From Mannheimia granulomatis (GTDB lineage: Bacteria; Pseudomonadota; Gammaproteobacteria; Enterobacterales; Pasteurellaceae), in contig NZ_CP016614.1 of assembly GCF_013377255.1 (NCBI RefSeq), positions 1,806,501 through 1,870,500 of the forward strand: 64,000 bases of DNA, in the 5' to 3' direction. Both the position numbers and the translations under genes were made by a program. A model generated the notes under the pieces. It had not been told where the DNA came from. It worked only from the letters and a program-made list of their open reading frames with translations, and did no database searches. Below are positions 1 through 9,790 of this stretch, piece after piece. How positions within the stretch are numbered: position 1 is the stretch's first letter; every line of letters begins with the position of its first letter.

Positions 1-555
1 TTCTAAAAATTTTACCAATGCCGAGCGATAATTCGCACGAGCCTCAAGCGAGCCGATTGAGTTAAGCTGAAGTGAAACATGCTTCTCTATCCCCAATTCT
101 TTCCACAAACGTGCAGTTAAAATAATTAATTCTGCATCAATTTCCGGATTCGGAATACCAAATACTTCTACACCGGCTTGGTGAAACTGGCGGTAGCGGC
201 CTTTTTGCGGACGTTCGTGTCTAAACATCGGCCCCATATACCATAAACGTTGCTCATTATTATAGATCCAACCGCGCTCAATTGCCGCACGCACGCAGCC
301 TGCAGTACCTTCCGGACGTAGCGTTAATTGCTCATCGTTATCCCAGAAAGTGTACATCTCTTTAGAAACAACATCAGTAACCTCACCGATAGCACGGGCA
401 AATAGAGGCGTGCTTTCTACAATCGGCATACGCACTTCCGCATACCCATAATTAGCTAATACATTACGTACCTTGCCCTCAACCCATTGCCATAAAGGGG
501 ACTCCGTTGGGGAACAGTCATTCATTCCACGAATTGCTTGAATTGTTTTTGCCAC
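1..555 (-). CDS. hisS: Histidyl-tRNA synthetase, N-terminal part (cut by window edge)
   Basis: Charges tRNA-His with histidine in the cytoplasm. The reading frame runs off the left edge, so only the first 185 codons are present. The start is GTG, followed by [13 protein letters not shown], the typical class II HisRS amino terminus. Motif 2 is visible as [19 protein letters not shown], and the TLRPEGT signature lies upstream of it. It starts six bases after the ispG stop, so it is translated from the rodZ-ispG-hisS transcript order usual in gamma-proteobacteria. The GTG start is my choice because no ATG precedes the conserved MAKTIQ-like sequence. Confidence 0.95.
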   Translation of the reverse strand, partial: MAKTIQAIRGMNDCSPTESPLWQWVEGKVRNVLANYGYAEVRMPIVESTPLFARAIGEVTDVVSKEMYTFWDNDEQLTLRPEGTAGCVRAAIERGWIYNNEQRLWYMGPMFRHERPQKGRYRQFHQAGVEVFGIPNPEIDAELIILTARLWKELGIEKHVSLQLNSIGSLEARANYRSALVKFLE

Positions 556-560
556 GTTAT

Positions 561-1673
561 TTATCCTACTTGTTCAATATCTATACGATTATGTTGTTGT
601 GCGACTCTCGCACGAATTTTTGCTTCCAGTTGGTCGATTAATTTATCGTTATCAAAGCGCTCTTTTTGGCGAATACCGTCTAAATAGAAACCACTCATTT
701 TATTACTGCCGGTTACACCCAAATCGGAAATCAATGCTTCGCCCGGACCATTTACGACACAGCCGATGATCGACACATCCATTGGCGTAATAATATCCTC
801 TAAACGCTGCTCTAAAGCATTAACCGTTGCAATCACATCTATTTCCTGACGGGAGCAGGTTGGACATGCGATAAAGTTAATACCACGAGAACGAATCCGC
901 AGCGATTTTAAAATATCAAAACCCACTTTAATTTCTTCTACCGGATCAGCTGCAAGCGAAATACGTAATGTATCACCAATACCTTCTGCTAAAAGCAAGC
1001 CTAATCCAACTGCTGATTTAACCGAGCCAGCTCTTGCCCCCCCTGCTTCAGTAATACCTAAATGCAGAGGCTGCTCGATCTGCTTTGCAAGAAGTCGATA
1101 AGATTCGACCGCTAGAAATACATCTGAGGCTTTTACACTAACCTTAAATTGATCGAAGTTTAAACGATCTAAGTGATCAACATGACGTAAGGCAGATTCT
1201 AATAAAGCTTGCGGTGTCGGCTCACCATATTTTTCTTGTAGATCACGCTCAAGAGATCCTGCATTTACCCCGATACGAATTGGGATATTCTTATCTCTGG
1301 CACAATCAACCACTGCACGAATACGCTCTTCATTCCCGATATTACCCGGATTGATACGCAAACAATCCACTCCATATTCTGCCACTTTTAAAGCAATACG
1401 GTAATCAAAGTGAATATCAGCAACAAGCGGTACATTCACCTGCTGTTTAATAATTTTAAAAGCCTCTGCGGCATCCATGGTCGGTACAGAAACTCGCACA
1501 ATATCTGCCCCAACACGCTCTAAAGCTTTGATTTGAGCAACCGTTGCTTCTACATCTGTTGTGCGAGTGTTCGTCATGGATTGAACCGTAATCGGTGCAT
1601 CACCGCCAACAGGTACATTGCCGACATAGATTTTTTTCGATACACGGCGTTTAATAGGTGATTGATGTATCAT
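561..1673 (-). CDS. ispG: 4-hydroxy-3-methylbut-2-enyl diphosphate synthase (flavodoxin)
   Basis: Makes HMBPP from methylerythritol cyclodiphosphate in the non-mevalonate isoprenoid pathway. At 370 residues it is full length. The [4Fe-4S] ligands are visible: C270 and C273 in ACPTCSRQ, then C305 and E312 in [10 protein letters not shown]. The N-terminal TIM barrel carries [12 protein letters not shown] and [10 protein letters not shown]. It lies between rodZ (96 bases upstream) and hisS (five bases downstream), the usual order. A weak imperfect inverted repeat in the rodZ-ispG gap is not strong enough to call a terminator. Confidence 0.97.
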   Translation of the reverse strand: MIHQSPIKRRVSKKIYVGNVPVGGDAPITVQSMTNTRTTDVEATVAQIKALERVGADIVRVSVPTMDAAEAFKIIKQQVNVPLVADIHFDYRIALKVAEYGVDCLRINPGNIGNEERIRAVVDCARDKNIPIRIGVNAGSLERDLQEKYGEPTPQALLESALRHVDHLDRLNFDQFKVSVKASDVFLAVESYRLLAKQIEQPLHLGITEAGGARAGSVKSAVGLGLLLAEGIGDTLRISLAADPVEEIKVGFDILKSLRIRSRGINFIACPTCSRQEIDVIATVNALEQRLEDIITPMDVSIIGCVVNGPGEALISDLGVTGSNKMSGFYLDGIRQKERFDNDKLIDQLEAKIRARVAQQHNRIDIEQVG

Positions 1674-1769
1674 ATTCTCAAATAATAGTTAAAAATATAT
1701 AAAGCAGAAAACGCTCGCCAAGAGAGCAATCTTCTTGCTAACTTGCCGTGCGTTTTTCATCTGATGAAA

Positions 1770-2765
1770 TTATTGTAGTGGTAAACGAATACGTGCGACA
1801 CGACCATCAATTTTTAATGGCACTTCCTGTCCCTTATAGTAAAGCTTCACATTCGCAGGAGCCCCGATAGTTAGGCGATATTGCTCATTATCATTAAAAG
1901 TTAAGGTTTCACCATTACTATAAAGCTTCTCAGCTAGTCGCTTATTTTTAGTACCGCGAACGGTAATCCAACTTTGTGAGCCGGTAATCTCAATACGTAG
2001 CTCATCATTACCAATTGCAGTTTGCTGTTGTTCTGTGGCTTGCGTTTGTGTACCTTCAGTTTGTGTATTCTGTAAAATATTTACCGTCTCACTTTGAGTA
2101 GCTTCCGTTGCTGCAGACACTTCATCTAATGAAGGTTTTACCTCTGTTGGAGCAACTACCTCAACTTTTTCCGTCAATGCAGGCTCTGTTGTAGCCGGAG
2201 CAATTTCAGATGTTGTCGCAGGCACAATCGGCTGTTGCACAGGAATAGATTGAGTTGTAGCTGCTGTTTCATTCAAAGCACCGACTGCTTCTACATTAAT
2301 AGGAGCAGAATTTACTAGCTGTTCACGGTTTTCCTGATCTTTTTGATAACCCTGCCACCACCATAATAAAGTCATCCCTAATGCAGCCAACAACACTAAA
2401 ATAGTTAAATATTTTAATGAGCGACCTTGCGAATTCGGAGACGGCTTAACCGGAGAAACCTTAGTAACTTCTTTTGGAATCGTTACTTCACCATAGTTTA
2501 CACTCGAAATCAGCACCTCTGGCAGACGTAAAAATTTAACATAATTACGCACATAACCACGCACAAAGGTCGGGGCTACATTTTTTAAAATGAAAATATC
2601 ATTCTCAAGCGATTCAATATGTGATTTTTTTAAGTTAGTTTTTAGTGCAACATCTGCAATTGAAAGATTTAACGCCTCACGAGCAGCCCTTAATTGTTGT
2701 CCTAAGGTTAATCCATCCCCATTTACATGAAGCTGTTCTTGCTGAGAATTAACTGATTTCATCAT
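1770..2765 (-). CDS. rodZ: Cytoskeleton protein RodZ (HTH, one membrane helix, DUF4115)
   Basis: Links MreB filaments to the elongation machinery and so helps set rod shape. Residues about 20-85 form a Cro/Xre-type helix-turn-helix (LGQQLRAAREALNLSI...VALKTNLKKSHIESLE). A single membrane helix lies near residues 117-137 (LTILVLLAALGMTLLWWW). A low-complexity Thr/Gln/Glu/Pro-rich periplasmic linker follows, and the last 75 residues are the DUF4115 beta domain (SWITVRGTKNKRL...). The start is ATGATG, with an AAAGAG-like ribosome site seven bases upstream. It leads the rodZ-ispG-hisS group. Confidence 0.92.
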   Translation of the reverse strand: MMKSVNSQQEQLHVNGDGLTLGQQLRAAREALNLSIADVALKTNLKKSHIESLENDIFILKNVAPTFVRGYVRNYVKFLRLPEVLISSVNYGEVTIPKEVTKVSPVKPSPNSQGRSLKYLTILVLLAALGMTLLWWWQGYQKDQENREQLVNSAPINVEAVGALNETAATTQSIPVQQPIVPATTSEIAPATTEPALTEKVEVVAPTEVKPSLDEVSAATEATQSETVNILQNTQTEGTQTQATEQQQTAIGNDELRIEITGSQSWITVRGTKNKRLAEKLYSNGETLTFNDNEQYRLTIGAPANVKLYYKGQEVPLKIDGRVARIRLPLQ

Positions 2766-3004
2766 ACAAAACTCTTTAAAATAAAATGTTAGAAATAAAA
2801 ATTCAAAAATTATTCGGAAGTTTAAAGAGGTAATGCCTATTTTGCAATCTTCACAAGCAAAATTATTGAAATTTTCATTTTCAAGCGGTCATATTTAGCA
2901 AAAATTTTACACAAACGCGTGCCTTTAAAGCACATCTTTACTAGTGATATAAAGTGCGAGCATGATACGTAAATTTTACGTAAAATCTGACCGCTTGTAG
3001 AAAG
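2766..3004. other. rodZ-argH intergenic region with two uptake-signal copies
   Basis: This gap holds no gene that I can support. It contains a USS-like core TCAAGCGGT near 2883 and an inverted copy ACCGCTTGT near 2991. They are about 110 bases apart, too far for a simple terminator stem. A short palindrome, CGTAAATTTTACG, lies near 2968. The rodZ promoter must lie here on the minus strand, but I could not pick it out with confidence. Confidence 0.5.
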
Positions 3005-4384
3005 CTAGTAAGAGGATAAAGCCACTTTTGCTGCTGCAATCGCTTCTGTCACCCGCTGTGGGTTAACACCGCCTTTAGCACAACGTTTTTCCAAGCAAGA
3101 TTCTAATGATAGAATCGGGTAAACATCATCACCAATGCTTGGGTGAAATTGTTGGAATTCAGCAATGCTTAACACCTCAAGCGGCTCTTTCTTACTGATT
3201 GCATAAACAACAGCTTCACCCACAATATGGTGCGCTTCACGGAACGGCACACCTTTTGCAACCAGATAATCAGCCAATTCAGTTGCATTTGCATACCCTT
3301 GTTGAGCCGCTTCACGGGTACGTTCTGTATTAACCTGAATATCAACTAGAACAAGCTCTGCAATTTCCAAACACGCTTGCCAGGTTTCAAGAGCATCAAA
3401 AATACCTTCTTTGTCTTCTTGCATATCTTTGTTATAAGCGAGTGGCAAACCTTTTAAGATGGTTAATAAGCCGGTTAACGCACCGAATACCCGTCCTGAT
3501 TTACCACGAATTAACTCACAAGCATCAGGGTTTTTCTTTTGTGGCATGAGAGAGGAACCTGAAGTGACACGATCGGACATTTCAAGGAAACCAGACTCAC
3601 CGCTATTGAAAATTATCAAATCCTCAGCAAAACGAGATAAATGCACCATACTGATTGAGGCTGTCGAAAGCAATTCCAAAATATGATCACGGTCTGAAAC
3701 ACTGTCTAAACTGTTGCGAGTTGCCTCTTCAAAACCTAAATTACGAGCCAATAAATCACGGTCAATGCCGTAAGCCGTACCCGCTAAGGCGCCAGAACCA
3801 AGTGGGCAAGTACTCATACGTTTATTAGCATCACTTAAACGGCTGAAATCACGCTCAAGCATTTCGTAATATGCCATACACCAATGGGCAAAAGTGACCG
3901 GCTGGGCACGTTGTAAATGGGTGTAACCCGGCATAACAGAAGCTTGATTTTCCTCTGCCACCAACACCAAACGTTCTTGTAAAGCACGAATTCGCTCTTG
4001 TAACGCAACCGCTTGCACTTTACACCACATTTTAATGTCAACTGCAACTTGGTCATTACGGCTGCGACCGGTGTGTAATTTTTTCCCTAAATCACCCACT
4101 TTTTCAATTAGCTTTGACTCTACCCAGCTGTGAATATCTTCCGCATCATCTTTTAAAATAATTGCCAGATTAGATTCCACCTCTGCTCGTACTTCATTGA
4201 GTGCTGCAATTAATTTTTCTAATTCGTCTTCAGTTAAAATACCAACTGTAGTAATCGCTTTCGCCCAACCGATAGAACCTTCGATATCTTGGATTGCTAA
4301 ACGATAGTCAAAGCGTAGCGAGTCATTAAAATATTTAAATTTTGCATCCGCTTGTTGTGTGAAACGTCCACCCCAAAGAGCCAT
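3005..4384 (-). CDS. argH: Argininosuccinate lyase
   Basis: Last step of arginine synthesis: splits argininosuccinate into arginine and fumarate, acting as a cytosolic tetramer. It is full length at 459 residues. The fumarase/aspartase superfamily signature [11 protein letters not shown] spans residues 276-286. The other conserved blocks are present: [10 protein letters not shown] near 104-113 and [10 protein letters not shown] near 153-162. It is monocistronic, and the gap to mnmA carries a hairpin terminator. The 239-base gap downstream holds two oppositely oriented USS-like cores but no compact terminator. Confidence 0.97.
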   Translation of the reverse strand: MALWGGRFTQQADAKFKYFNDSLRFDYRLAIQDIEGSIGWAKAITTVGILTEDELEKLIAALNEVRAEVESNLAIILKDDAEDIHSWVESKLIEKVGDLGKKLHTGRSRNDQVAVDIKMWCKVQAVALQERIRALQERLVLVAEENQASVMPGYTHLQRAQPVTFAHWCMAYYEMLERDFSRLSDANKRMSTCPLGSGALAGTAYGIDRDLLARNLGFEEATRNSLDSVSDRDHILELLSTASISMVHLSRFAEDLIIFNSGESGFLEMSDRVTSGSSLMPQKKNPDACELIRGKSGRVFGALTGLLTILKGLPLAYNKDMQEDKEGIFDALETWQACLEIAELVLVDIQVNTERTREAAQQGYANATELADYLVAKGVPFREAHHIVGEAVVYAISKKEPLEVLSIAEFQQFHPSIGDDVYPILSLESCLEKRCAKGGVNPQRVTEAIAAAKVALSSY

Positions 4385-4413
4385 ATTTTTATTCCTTGTA
4401 TATTGTGAAAATG

Positions 4414-4434
4414 AAAAAGGCGTTTTACCGCCTT
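4414..4434 (-). terminator. Rho-independent terminator after mnmA
   Basis: On the minus strand the stem AAGGCG / CGCCTT with a short GTAAAA-type loop is followed by TTTTT. It lies about 50 bases after the mnmA stop and before argH. Confidence 0.7.
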
Positions 4435-4482
4435 AAACTGATGTTTATTCTGCATAAATATGCAAAATATTTCAATATTTAT

Positions 4483-5649
4483 TTATGATAATTTTAATTG
4501 TGTCTCAATAATACCACCACCCAAGCAAACTTCACCTTGATAAAATACCGCAGACTGCCCCGGTGTAACTGCAATTTGTGGCTCATCAAATACCACTCGG
4601 ATGCTTTCATCATCAATCACTTGAATTTCACACGGAATATCAGCTTGGCGATAGCGTGTTTTTACTGTACAACGTAAATTCTCACGCAACGGCTGCATAT
4701 CCACCCAAGTGAGCTGTTTAGCGATTAAGCCGCTTGAAAGCAAAGCGGAATTATCGTGACCTTGAGCGACAATTAACACATTGTTAATCAGATCCTTTTC
4801 TACTACATAAAACGGATCTTCGCTTAAACCTTTTACCCCGCCAATACCTAGACCTTTACGCTGACCAAGAGTATGGTACATCAATCCATCGTGACGACCT
4901 ACTACTTTGCCTTCAACGGTGCGAATTTCCCCCGGTTGAGCAGGTAAGTAACGAGCCAAAAAATCTTTAAATTTACGTTCGCCAATAAAACAAATACCGG
5001 TAGAATCTTTTTTCTTCGCAGTTGCTAACCCCAAATCTTCCGCAATAGCACGCACAATCGGTTTTTCAATTTCGCCCACCGGAAATAAACTCTGCCCGAT
5101 CTGCTTTTTGTTTAATGCATAGAGAAAATAGCTTTGATCTTTATTCTCATCCAAACCACGCAATAATTTTGCATTTTCATCAAAGCTACGACGAACATAA
5201 TGCCCTGTCGCAATATAATCTGCTCCTAAATCTTCTGCTGCATATTCCAAAAAAGCTTTAAATTTAATCTCTTTATTGCACAAAATGTCGGGGTTTGGCG
5301 TACGCCCTGCTTTGTATTCCGCTAGAAAATATTCAAATACATTGTCCCAATATTCCGCCGCAAAATTAATTTTATGTAGCTTCATTCCTAATTTATCGGC
5401 AACCGCTTGAGCATCAGCCAGATCTGCCGCGGCAGTACAATAATCGGTATCGTCATCTTCTTCCCAGTTTTTCATAAAGAGACCTTCCACTTGGTAACCT
5501 TGTTGTTGAAGAATAAAAGCAGACACCGAGGAATCCACTCCGCCGGACATGCCAATAATCACTTTTTTCTGACCGTTTTCGGCAAGCTGTTCAGCTGTCA
5601 ATTTGGGGAAATGAGTTTGGTAAGTTTTTGAAGTTAATTGATTTGACAT
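4483..5649 (-). CDS. mnmA: tRNA-specific 2-thiouridylase MnmA
   Basis: Puts sulfur on U34 of tRNA-Lys, -Glu and -Gln, using ATP and sulfur relayed by Tus proteins or a desulfurase. The PP-loop SGGVDSS sits at residues 35-41 of the 388-residue protein. The catalytic cysteine pair is visible in ILCNKEIKF and STGICFIG. The frame is open 24 codons further upstream, but I chose the ATG at 5649. It is preceded by a clear GGGAGA ribosome site and gives the usual family length. A USS-pair hairpin separates it from the toxin-antitoxin genes upstream. Confidence 0.93.
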   Translation of the reverse strand: MSNQLTSKTYQTHFPKLTAEQLAENGQKKVIIGMSGGVDSSVSAFILQQQGYQVEGLFMKNWEEDDDTDYCTAAADLADAQAVADKLGMKLHKINFAAEYWDNVFEYFLAEYKAGRTPNPDILCNKEIKFKAFLEYAAEDLGADYIATGHYVRRSFDENAKLLRGLDENKDQSYFLYALNKKQIGQSLFPVGEIEKPIVRAIAEDLGLATAKKKDSTGICFIGERKFKDFLARYLPAQPGEIRTVEGKVVGRHDGLMYHTLGQRKGLGIGGVKGLSEDPFYVVEKDLINNVLIVAQGHDNSALLSSGLIAKQLTWVDMQPLRENLRCTVKTRYRQADIPCEIQVIDDESIRVVFDEPQIAVTPGQSAVFYQGEVCLGGGIIETQLKLS

Positions 5650-5702
5650 AATTCTCCCGTAACTTCGGTTAAGGCGAAGCACTTGGTTAATAATAAAAGT
5701 AA

Positions 5703-5746
5703 CAAGCGGTCTGATTTGCAAAATTTTTTGCCAATTTTACCGCTTG
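5703..5746 (-). terminator. Inverted uptake-signal hairpin ending the nqrM/TA transcript
   Basis: Two inverted USS cores, CAAGCGGT and ACCGCTTG, flank a short AT-rich loop, ten bases after the MNT antitoxin stop. Paired USS of this kind commonly serve as terminators in Pasteurellaceae. The distal stem pairing is imperfect, so termination strength is uncertain. Confidence 0.6.
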
Positions 5747-5756
5747 CATATAAAAA

Positions 5757-6068
5757 TTAATTTTCTCGATGATAGAAAATTTTCCCTACTCTATCAATAT
5801 GTTCAATAAAGTTAGGGTTGGTTAATTGATCGTAAATTGAGAGATCAAATAAATAAGGTGAACTTGAATCATCAAGATCGCCCCAAATTTTTTTGACAAT
5901 ATCGTAAGTGAGATCTTGTCCTTTAAACGTAAGATCAATATCAGACCCTTCCCGATAATTGCCTTTAGCACGAGATCCGTAAATAATTGCTGTTTCAACT
6001 TGCGGATATTTGGCTAAAATATCGCAGATAATTTTAGTCTGATGCTCATTCAATCCAAAGTTTGACAT
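5757..6068 (-). CDS. MNT-type nucleotidyltransferase, antitoxin of a HEPN/MNT pair (HI0073 family)
   Basis: A minimal DNA polymerase-beta-type nucleotidyltransferase of 103 residues. The full catalytic motif GS-x10-DxD is present (G31, S32, D43, D45), with a likely third carboxylate at D75 in PYLFDLS. In studied HEPN/MNT (type VII) systems the MNT protein neutralises its HEPN partner by adding AMP to it. The gene overlaps the 3' end of the HEPN gene by 19 bases, so the two are translationally coupled. The intact motif suggests an active enzyme. The role as antitoxin is inferred from family and arrangement. Confidence 0.85.
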   Translation of the reverse strand: MSNFGLNEHQTKIICDILAKYPQVETAIIYGSRAKGNYREGSDIDLTFKGQDLTYDIVKKIWGDLDDSSSPYLFDLSIYDQLTNPNFIEHIDRVGKIFYHREN

Positions 6069-6466
6069 AACTCTGTAACTCTTTGCTCAAATGCAATGAA
6101 TTGCGGTAGATAATTTCTGATAATTTTATCAAATTCTTCCGTTAAAACCGCTTTATCATAAGTATGTACAGTGATATTACGGCTATTAACCATTTCTAAC
6201 CAAATATCACCTTGAGTAATTAACCCTCGATTAAAAGCAAGACGAGAAGCCGATTTAGAACCCAATACACCACTTTCACCTTCAGACTTTAAAATATCCT
6301 GCATTAATTTCCAAGCCAGTTCGTGTGTAATTTCAAAACTTTGGATAATCCCTTTTTTGATGACATCAATCTCTGTATCTGAGTATTTTTCAGCTTCGTC
6401 TTTCAAATAATTAACAGCTCTTTGGTAATTATCAAACCGCTGTTTCCAACGAATATCTTGGTTCAT
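6050..6466 (-). CDS. HEPN-domain protein, toxin partner of the MNT gene (HI0074 family)
   Basis: A 138-residue helical protein of the 'nucleotidyltransferase substrate binding, HI0074' family. The hallmark SFEITHELAWKLMQDIL lies near residues 43-59. The R-x4-H-x-Y motif of HEPN ribonucleases is intact (R96, H101, Y103, in SRNITVHTYDK). Related HepT toxins cleave or trim RNA, and the MNT partner AMPylates the tyrosine. The gene begins one base after the nqrM stop (TAA-G-ATG), with no room for a promoter of its own. It is therefore probably transcribed with apbE and nqrM. Toxicity is inferred and not demonstrated. Confidence 0.85.
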   Translation of the reverse strand: MNQDIRWKQRFDNYQRAVNYLKDEAEKYSDTEIDVIKKGIIQSFEITHELAWKLMQDILKSEGESGVLGSKSASRLAFNRGLITQGDIWLEMVNSRNITVHTYDKAVLTEEFDKIIRNYLPQFIAFEQRVTELCQTLD

Positions 6467-6467
6467 C

Positions 6468-6713
6468 TTATTTCACTTCGTAAAATTGTGGTTCTTTGTT
6501 AAAACGTGCAACTTCTTCCGGATCAGCACTACCATCTGCAATTTTTGATTTCAAATTATCGCAAGGCTCCTCGCAGTCACACATTTTTTTCATGCCTAAT
6601 GCAGTAATGCCGCCGCAGCTACCTTTGATAGTTTTACCTTTAACAATAAATCCAATCGACATTGCAAAAATCACGGCAACAAAAAATCCGAAAGTTAATA
6701 ATAATGTTTCCAT
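6468..6713 (-). CDS. nqrM: Na+-NQR maturation factor NqrM (DUF539)
   Basis: A small membrane-anchored protein needed to assemble the Na+-translocating NADH:quinone reductase, probably by delivering iron to it. It has one N-terminal membrane helix (residues 4-24) and then four cysteines. These are C33 in GSCGG, the position known to be essential in Vibrio NqrM, and C45, C47 and C51 in MCDCEEPCDN. At 81 residues it is normal length. It follows apbE by 14 bases, the standard order after nqrF, and the HEPN toxin gene begins one base past its stop. Confidence 0.92.
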   Translation of the reverse strand: METLLLTFGFFVAVIFAMSIGFIVKGKTIKGSCGGITALGMKKMCDCEEPCDNLKSKIADGSADPEEVARFNKEPQFYEVK

Positions 6714-6727
6714 TGAGAGCTCCCACT

Positions 6728-7762
6728 CTATTGAATAAGTTTTTTAAATTCGCTCGACATTTGCGTTTCAAATGTCTCACCGTTTTTAATAATTAAAAAA
6801 ATTGCCAGTTTTTCACGCTCTGCTACTTGCAGGGCTTTTTCCGGTCCTAAAACAAATAAACCTGTGGATAAGCCGTCTGCAGTCATTGTTGTAGGAGCAA
6901 ATACAGTAATTGATGCCAAATTATGGCTGACCGGGCGTAATTGTTTCGGGTTAATAATATGTGAAAGACGATTACCTTTTTCATCTTCAAAATAATTGCG
7001 GTAGTTACCCGAAGTTGCCATCGCTAAATTATGTAACGGTACGGTAATTTGAGCCGTTTGTGCTTGAGCCATTATAGGCTGTTCAATCGCGATTCGCCAA
7101 TCTAGCCCTTGGAGATTTTTACCTTTACCACGTAATTCACCACCAATTTCCACTAAGTAGTTGCTCACTCCAATCTGCTCAAGATATTCAGCTAACTTAT
7201 CTACTCCGAAACCTTTGGCAATCGCCGATAAATCCAAATAAAGCTCAGGTACAACTTTTGTGAGCGTTGGCTTAGGATCTATTTGGACTGCAATTTTATC
7301 AATACCGACATAGGTGGAACGCTCTGCAATCTGTTCATCTGAAGGCACTTTGTTTAAACGTTTATCCGGTCCGAATCCCCAAAGGTTTACCAAAGGTCCA
7401 ACCGTTACATCTAATGCCCCTTCGGTAACGCTATTTAAACGAATCGCCTCTTGCACCACCTTTGCGAAATCTTTTGAAATTTCGACCACTTGATTAGCTT
7501 GTTTTAGCTGATTAAAACGGCTTATTTCTGAATCATTTTGATAGGTAGACATTTGATTGTTCACCTCAATCAATAGTTTATCCAACTCATTTTTCACTGT
7601 ATCTGCCGAAGCTAGATTCTTCACCTCACCATTATCAATATATTTTACTGTGTAAGTTGTCCCCATTGTTTTACCTTGTAAAGTAATTTGTTCCGGGGCT
7701 TTCTCACAAGCGGTTAAAAACAGCGAGAAAATTGCAAAAGAAAGTACTCTTTTTAATTTCAT
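6728..7762 (-). CDS. apbE: FAD:protein FMN transferase ApbE (lipoprotein)
   Basis: Attaches FMN covalently to threonine residues of NqrB and NqrC, using FAD and Mg2+. The N-terminus is a lipoprotein signal ending in the lipobox LTAC, with lipidated C19, so the protein faces the periplasm. Conserved ApbE blocks are visible: GTTYTVKY near the start, LDLSAIAKGFGVD mid-protein and ISHIINPK-like LSHIINPKQ near the C-terminus. The lipobox codons coincide with a USS. It lies downstream of the nqrF terminator and upstream of nqrM. Confidence 0.95.
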   Translation of the reverse strand: MKLKRVLSFAIFSLFLTACEKAPEQITLQGKTMGTTYTVKYIDNGEVKNLASADTVKNELDKLLIEVNNQMSTYQNDSEISRFNQLKQANQVVEISKDFAKVVQEAIRLNSVTEGALDVTVGPLVNLWGFGPDKRLNKVPSDEQIAERSTYVGIDKIAVQIDPKPTLTKVVPELYLDLSAIAKGFGVDKLAEYLEQIGVSNYLVEIGGELRGKGKNLQGLDWRIAIEQPIMAQAQTAQITVPLHNLAMATSGNYRNYFEDEKGNRLSHIINPKQLRPVSHNLASITVFAPTTMTADGLSTGLFVLGPEKALQVAEREKLAIFLIIKNGETFETQMSSEFKKLIQ

Positions 7763-7770
7763 AGTATTCC

Positions 7771-7840
7771 TGTAAGGTGGAGCTTACCCCACCATTATAA
7801 TGTAAATTAGTTAAATGGTGAGGCAAGCCCCATCCTACAA
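7771..7840. repeat. REP-like inverted pair of about 30 bases each
   Basis: Two similar 30-base units lie head to head at 7771-7800 and 7811-7840. The second, read on the opposite strand, matches the first at most positions, differing mainly by transitions. Each unit is itself an imperfect palindrome built around GGTGG...CCACC. This resembles the REP/BIME class of short interspersed repeats. Other copies elsewhere in the genome would be needed to prove it. Confidence 0.55.
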
Positions 7841-7882
7841 TTCATAATGGAAAATTATCTTTTAAGAATTTTCCATTATGAA
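7841..7882. repeat. Perfect 16-base inverted repeat
   Basis: The arms TTCATAATGGAAAATT (7841-7856) and AATTTTCCATTATGAA (7867-7882) pair perfectly around a 10-base loop. The hairpin lies between the REP-like pair and the nqrF terminator. Its function is unknown. It lacks a U-tract, so it is not an obvious terminator. Confidence 0.7.
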
Positions 7883-7888
7883 CTAAAT

Positions 7889-7932
7889 CAAGCGGTGCAT
7901 TTTGCAAAAAATTCTGCAAAACGCACCGCTTG
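7889..7932 (-). terminator. Strong USS-pair terminator after nqrF
   Basis: CAAGCGGTGC...TTTTGCA pairs with TGCAAAA...GCACCGCTTG around a short AT loop, 20 bases after the nqrF stop. This long stem made of two inverted uptake signals probably reduces transcription from nqrABCDEF into apbE. Confidence 0.75.
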
Positions 7933-7952
7933 TGATTGTATGAAGTTAAGGA

Positions 7953-9182
7953 TTAGCCACCAAAATCATCTAATAAGATGTTTTCGTCTTCAACACCTAA
8001 ACTCTTCAGCATACCGATTACGGCAGCATTCATCACCGGTGGACCACACATATAGTATTCACAATCTTCCGGTGCTTCATGATTTTTCAGGTAGTTTTCA
8101 TAAAGCACATTGTGAATGAAGCCACGGTAGTATTCTTCATTGTCACCCGGTAGAGGATCTGAAAGTGCAACATACCACTTGAAGTTATCATTCTCTTCTT
8201 GAAGCATATTGAAATCTTCCACATAGAACATCTCACGCTCAGAACGTGCACCATACCAGAAAGTCATTTTACGTTTTGACTTCAAACGTTTGAGCTGGTC
8301 GAAGATATGTGAACGCATTGGAGCCATACCTGCACCACCACCGATAAATACCATTTCATTATCGGTATCTTTCGCAAAGAACTCACCGAATGGGCCAGAG
8401 ATGGTCACTTTATCGCCTGCTTTGAGAGACCAAATGTAAGAAGACATTTGACCCGGTGGTACATCAGGGTTGCGCGGTGGAGGTGTCGCAATACGTACAT
8501 TCAGCATAATAATGCCTTTCTCTTCCGGATATGAAGCCATTGAGTAAGCACGAATGATATGCTCGTCCACTTTTGATACATAACGCCATAAGTCAAATTT
8601 ATCCCAGTCTTCATGATACTCTTTCGGAATATCGAAGTCTTTATAATGAACTGTATGAGGCTCTGCTTCAATTTGGATATAACCACCGGCACGGAATGGT
8701 ACTTCTTCACCTTCCGGAATCGCCAATTTAAGCTCTTTAATAAAGGTCGCTTTGTTGTCGTTAGAAATAACAGTACATTGCCATTTTTTCACGCCGAAGA
8801 TTTCTTCCGGTAATTCAACATCCATAGAAGATTTCACGTTTACTTGGCAAGCCAAACGCCAGCCTTCTTTCGCTTCTTTCTTTGAAATATGTGATAACTC
8901 AGTCGGCAGAATTTCACCGCCACCGGATTTCACCTGTACTTTACATTGACCACATGAGCCACCGCCACCACAAGCTGACGATACGAAAATTCCTTTGCTC
9001 GCTAAAGCTCCGAGTAATTTTCCGCCCGCAGGCAACGTAATGCCTTTTTCAGGGTCATTGTTGATTGAGATTGTAATATCGCCAGAATCCACTAATTTAG
9101 ATTTAGCAAACAGGATAATCACCGCAAGCACTAATACCAGAGCCGTAAATGCGATAATACCGAAAATAAAATTACTATCCAC
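7953..9182 (-). CDS. nqrF: Na+-NQR subunit F (NADH dehydrogenase, FAD and 2Fe-2S)
   Basis: The entry subunit: it oxidises NADH through FAD and passes electrons to a [2Fe-2S] cluster. The order is an N-terminal membrane helix (residues about 5-26), a ferredoxin domain with cluster ligands C71, C77, C80 and C112, and then a ferredoxin-reductase module. That module has the FAD motif RAYSMAS and the NADH-binding [12 protein letters not shown]. It is 409 residues, full length. It is the last gene of nqrABCDEF and starts ten bases after nqrE. Confidence 0.98.
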   Translation of the reverse strand: MDSNFIFGIIAFTALVLVLAVIILFAKSKLVDSGDITISINNDPEKGITLPAGGKLLGALASKGIFVSSACGGGGSCGQCKVQVKSGGGEILPTELSHISKKEAKEGWRLACQVNVKSSMDVELPEEIFGVKKWQCTVISNDNKATFIKELKLAIPEGEEVPFRAGGYIQIEAEPHTVHYKDFDIPKEYHEDWDKFDLWRYVSKVDEHIIRAYSMASYPEEKGIIMLNVRIATPPPRNPDVPPGQMSSYIWSLKAGDKVTISGPFGEFFAKDTDNEMVFIGGGAGMAPMRSHIFDQLKRLKSKRKMTFWYGARSEREMFYVEDFNMLQEENDNFKWYVALSDPLPGDNEEYYRGFIHNVLYENYLKNHEAPEDCEYYMCGPPVMNAAVIGMLKSLGVEDENILLDDFGG

Positions 9183-9192
9183 GATATGCTCC

Positions 9193-9789
9193 TTATAATT
9201 GAATGCCTGAGAATGACATAAAGCCTAACGCCATTAAACCAACTGTGATGAAAGTAATACCTAAACCACGCAAGCCGGCAGGTACATCAGAATATTTCAT
9301 TTTCTCGGTTAAACCCGCAAGCGCTACGATTGCTAACATCCAGCCTGTACCAGCACCGATACCATATACTACAGATTCTGCAAAGTTATATTCGCGCTGT
9401 ACCATAAAGGATACGCCACCAAAGATAGCACAGTTTACTGTGATAAGCGGTAAGAAAATACCTAATGCACTATAAAGTGCCGGGAAGTATTTATCTAATA
9501 CCATTTCAAGGATCTGTACAATACCTGCAATTACACCGATAAAGGTAATGAAGTTTAAGAAGCTTAAATCTACCCCTTCAACTAATGCACCATCTTTTAA
9601 AACGTGTTCATAAACTAATTGGTTAGCCGGTACAGAAATACCAAGTACTACAATTACCGCAATACCTAAACCAAATGCTGTTGAAACTTTCTTAGACACC
9701 GCGAGGAATGTACACATACCAAGGAAGAAAGAAAGTGCCATATTTTCAATAAATACGGACTTAACAAAGATACTAAGAAGTTGTTCCAT
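9193..9789 (-). CDS. nqrE: Na+-NQR subunit E
   Basis: An integral membrane subunit (198 residues, six predicted helices) of the NqrDE pair, which holds a membrane-embedded iron centre. The conserved cysteines sit in short hydrophobic motifs: LGMCTFLAV near residue 26 and TVNCAIFGG near residue 120. It is the homologue of RnfA. It is one base from nqrD and ten from nqrF, within a tightly packed operon. Confidence 0.97.
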   Translation of the reverse strand: MEQLLSIFVKSVFIENMALSFFLGMCTFLAVSKKVSTAFGLGIAVIVVLGISVPANQLVYEHVLKDGALVEGVDLSFLNFITFIGVIAGIVQILEMVLDKYFPALYSALGIFLPLITVNCAIFGGVSFMVQREYNFAESVVYGIGAGTGWMLAIVALAGLTEKMKYSDVPAGLRGLGITFITVGLMALGFMSFSGIQL

Positions 9790-9790
9790 C

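Noticed and set aside
1710..1757. Weak inverted repeat between rodZ and ispG
   Set aside because: Arms are short and interrupted and no clear T-tract follows. It is not convincing as a terminator.
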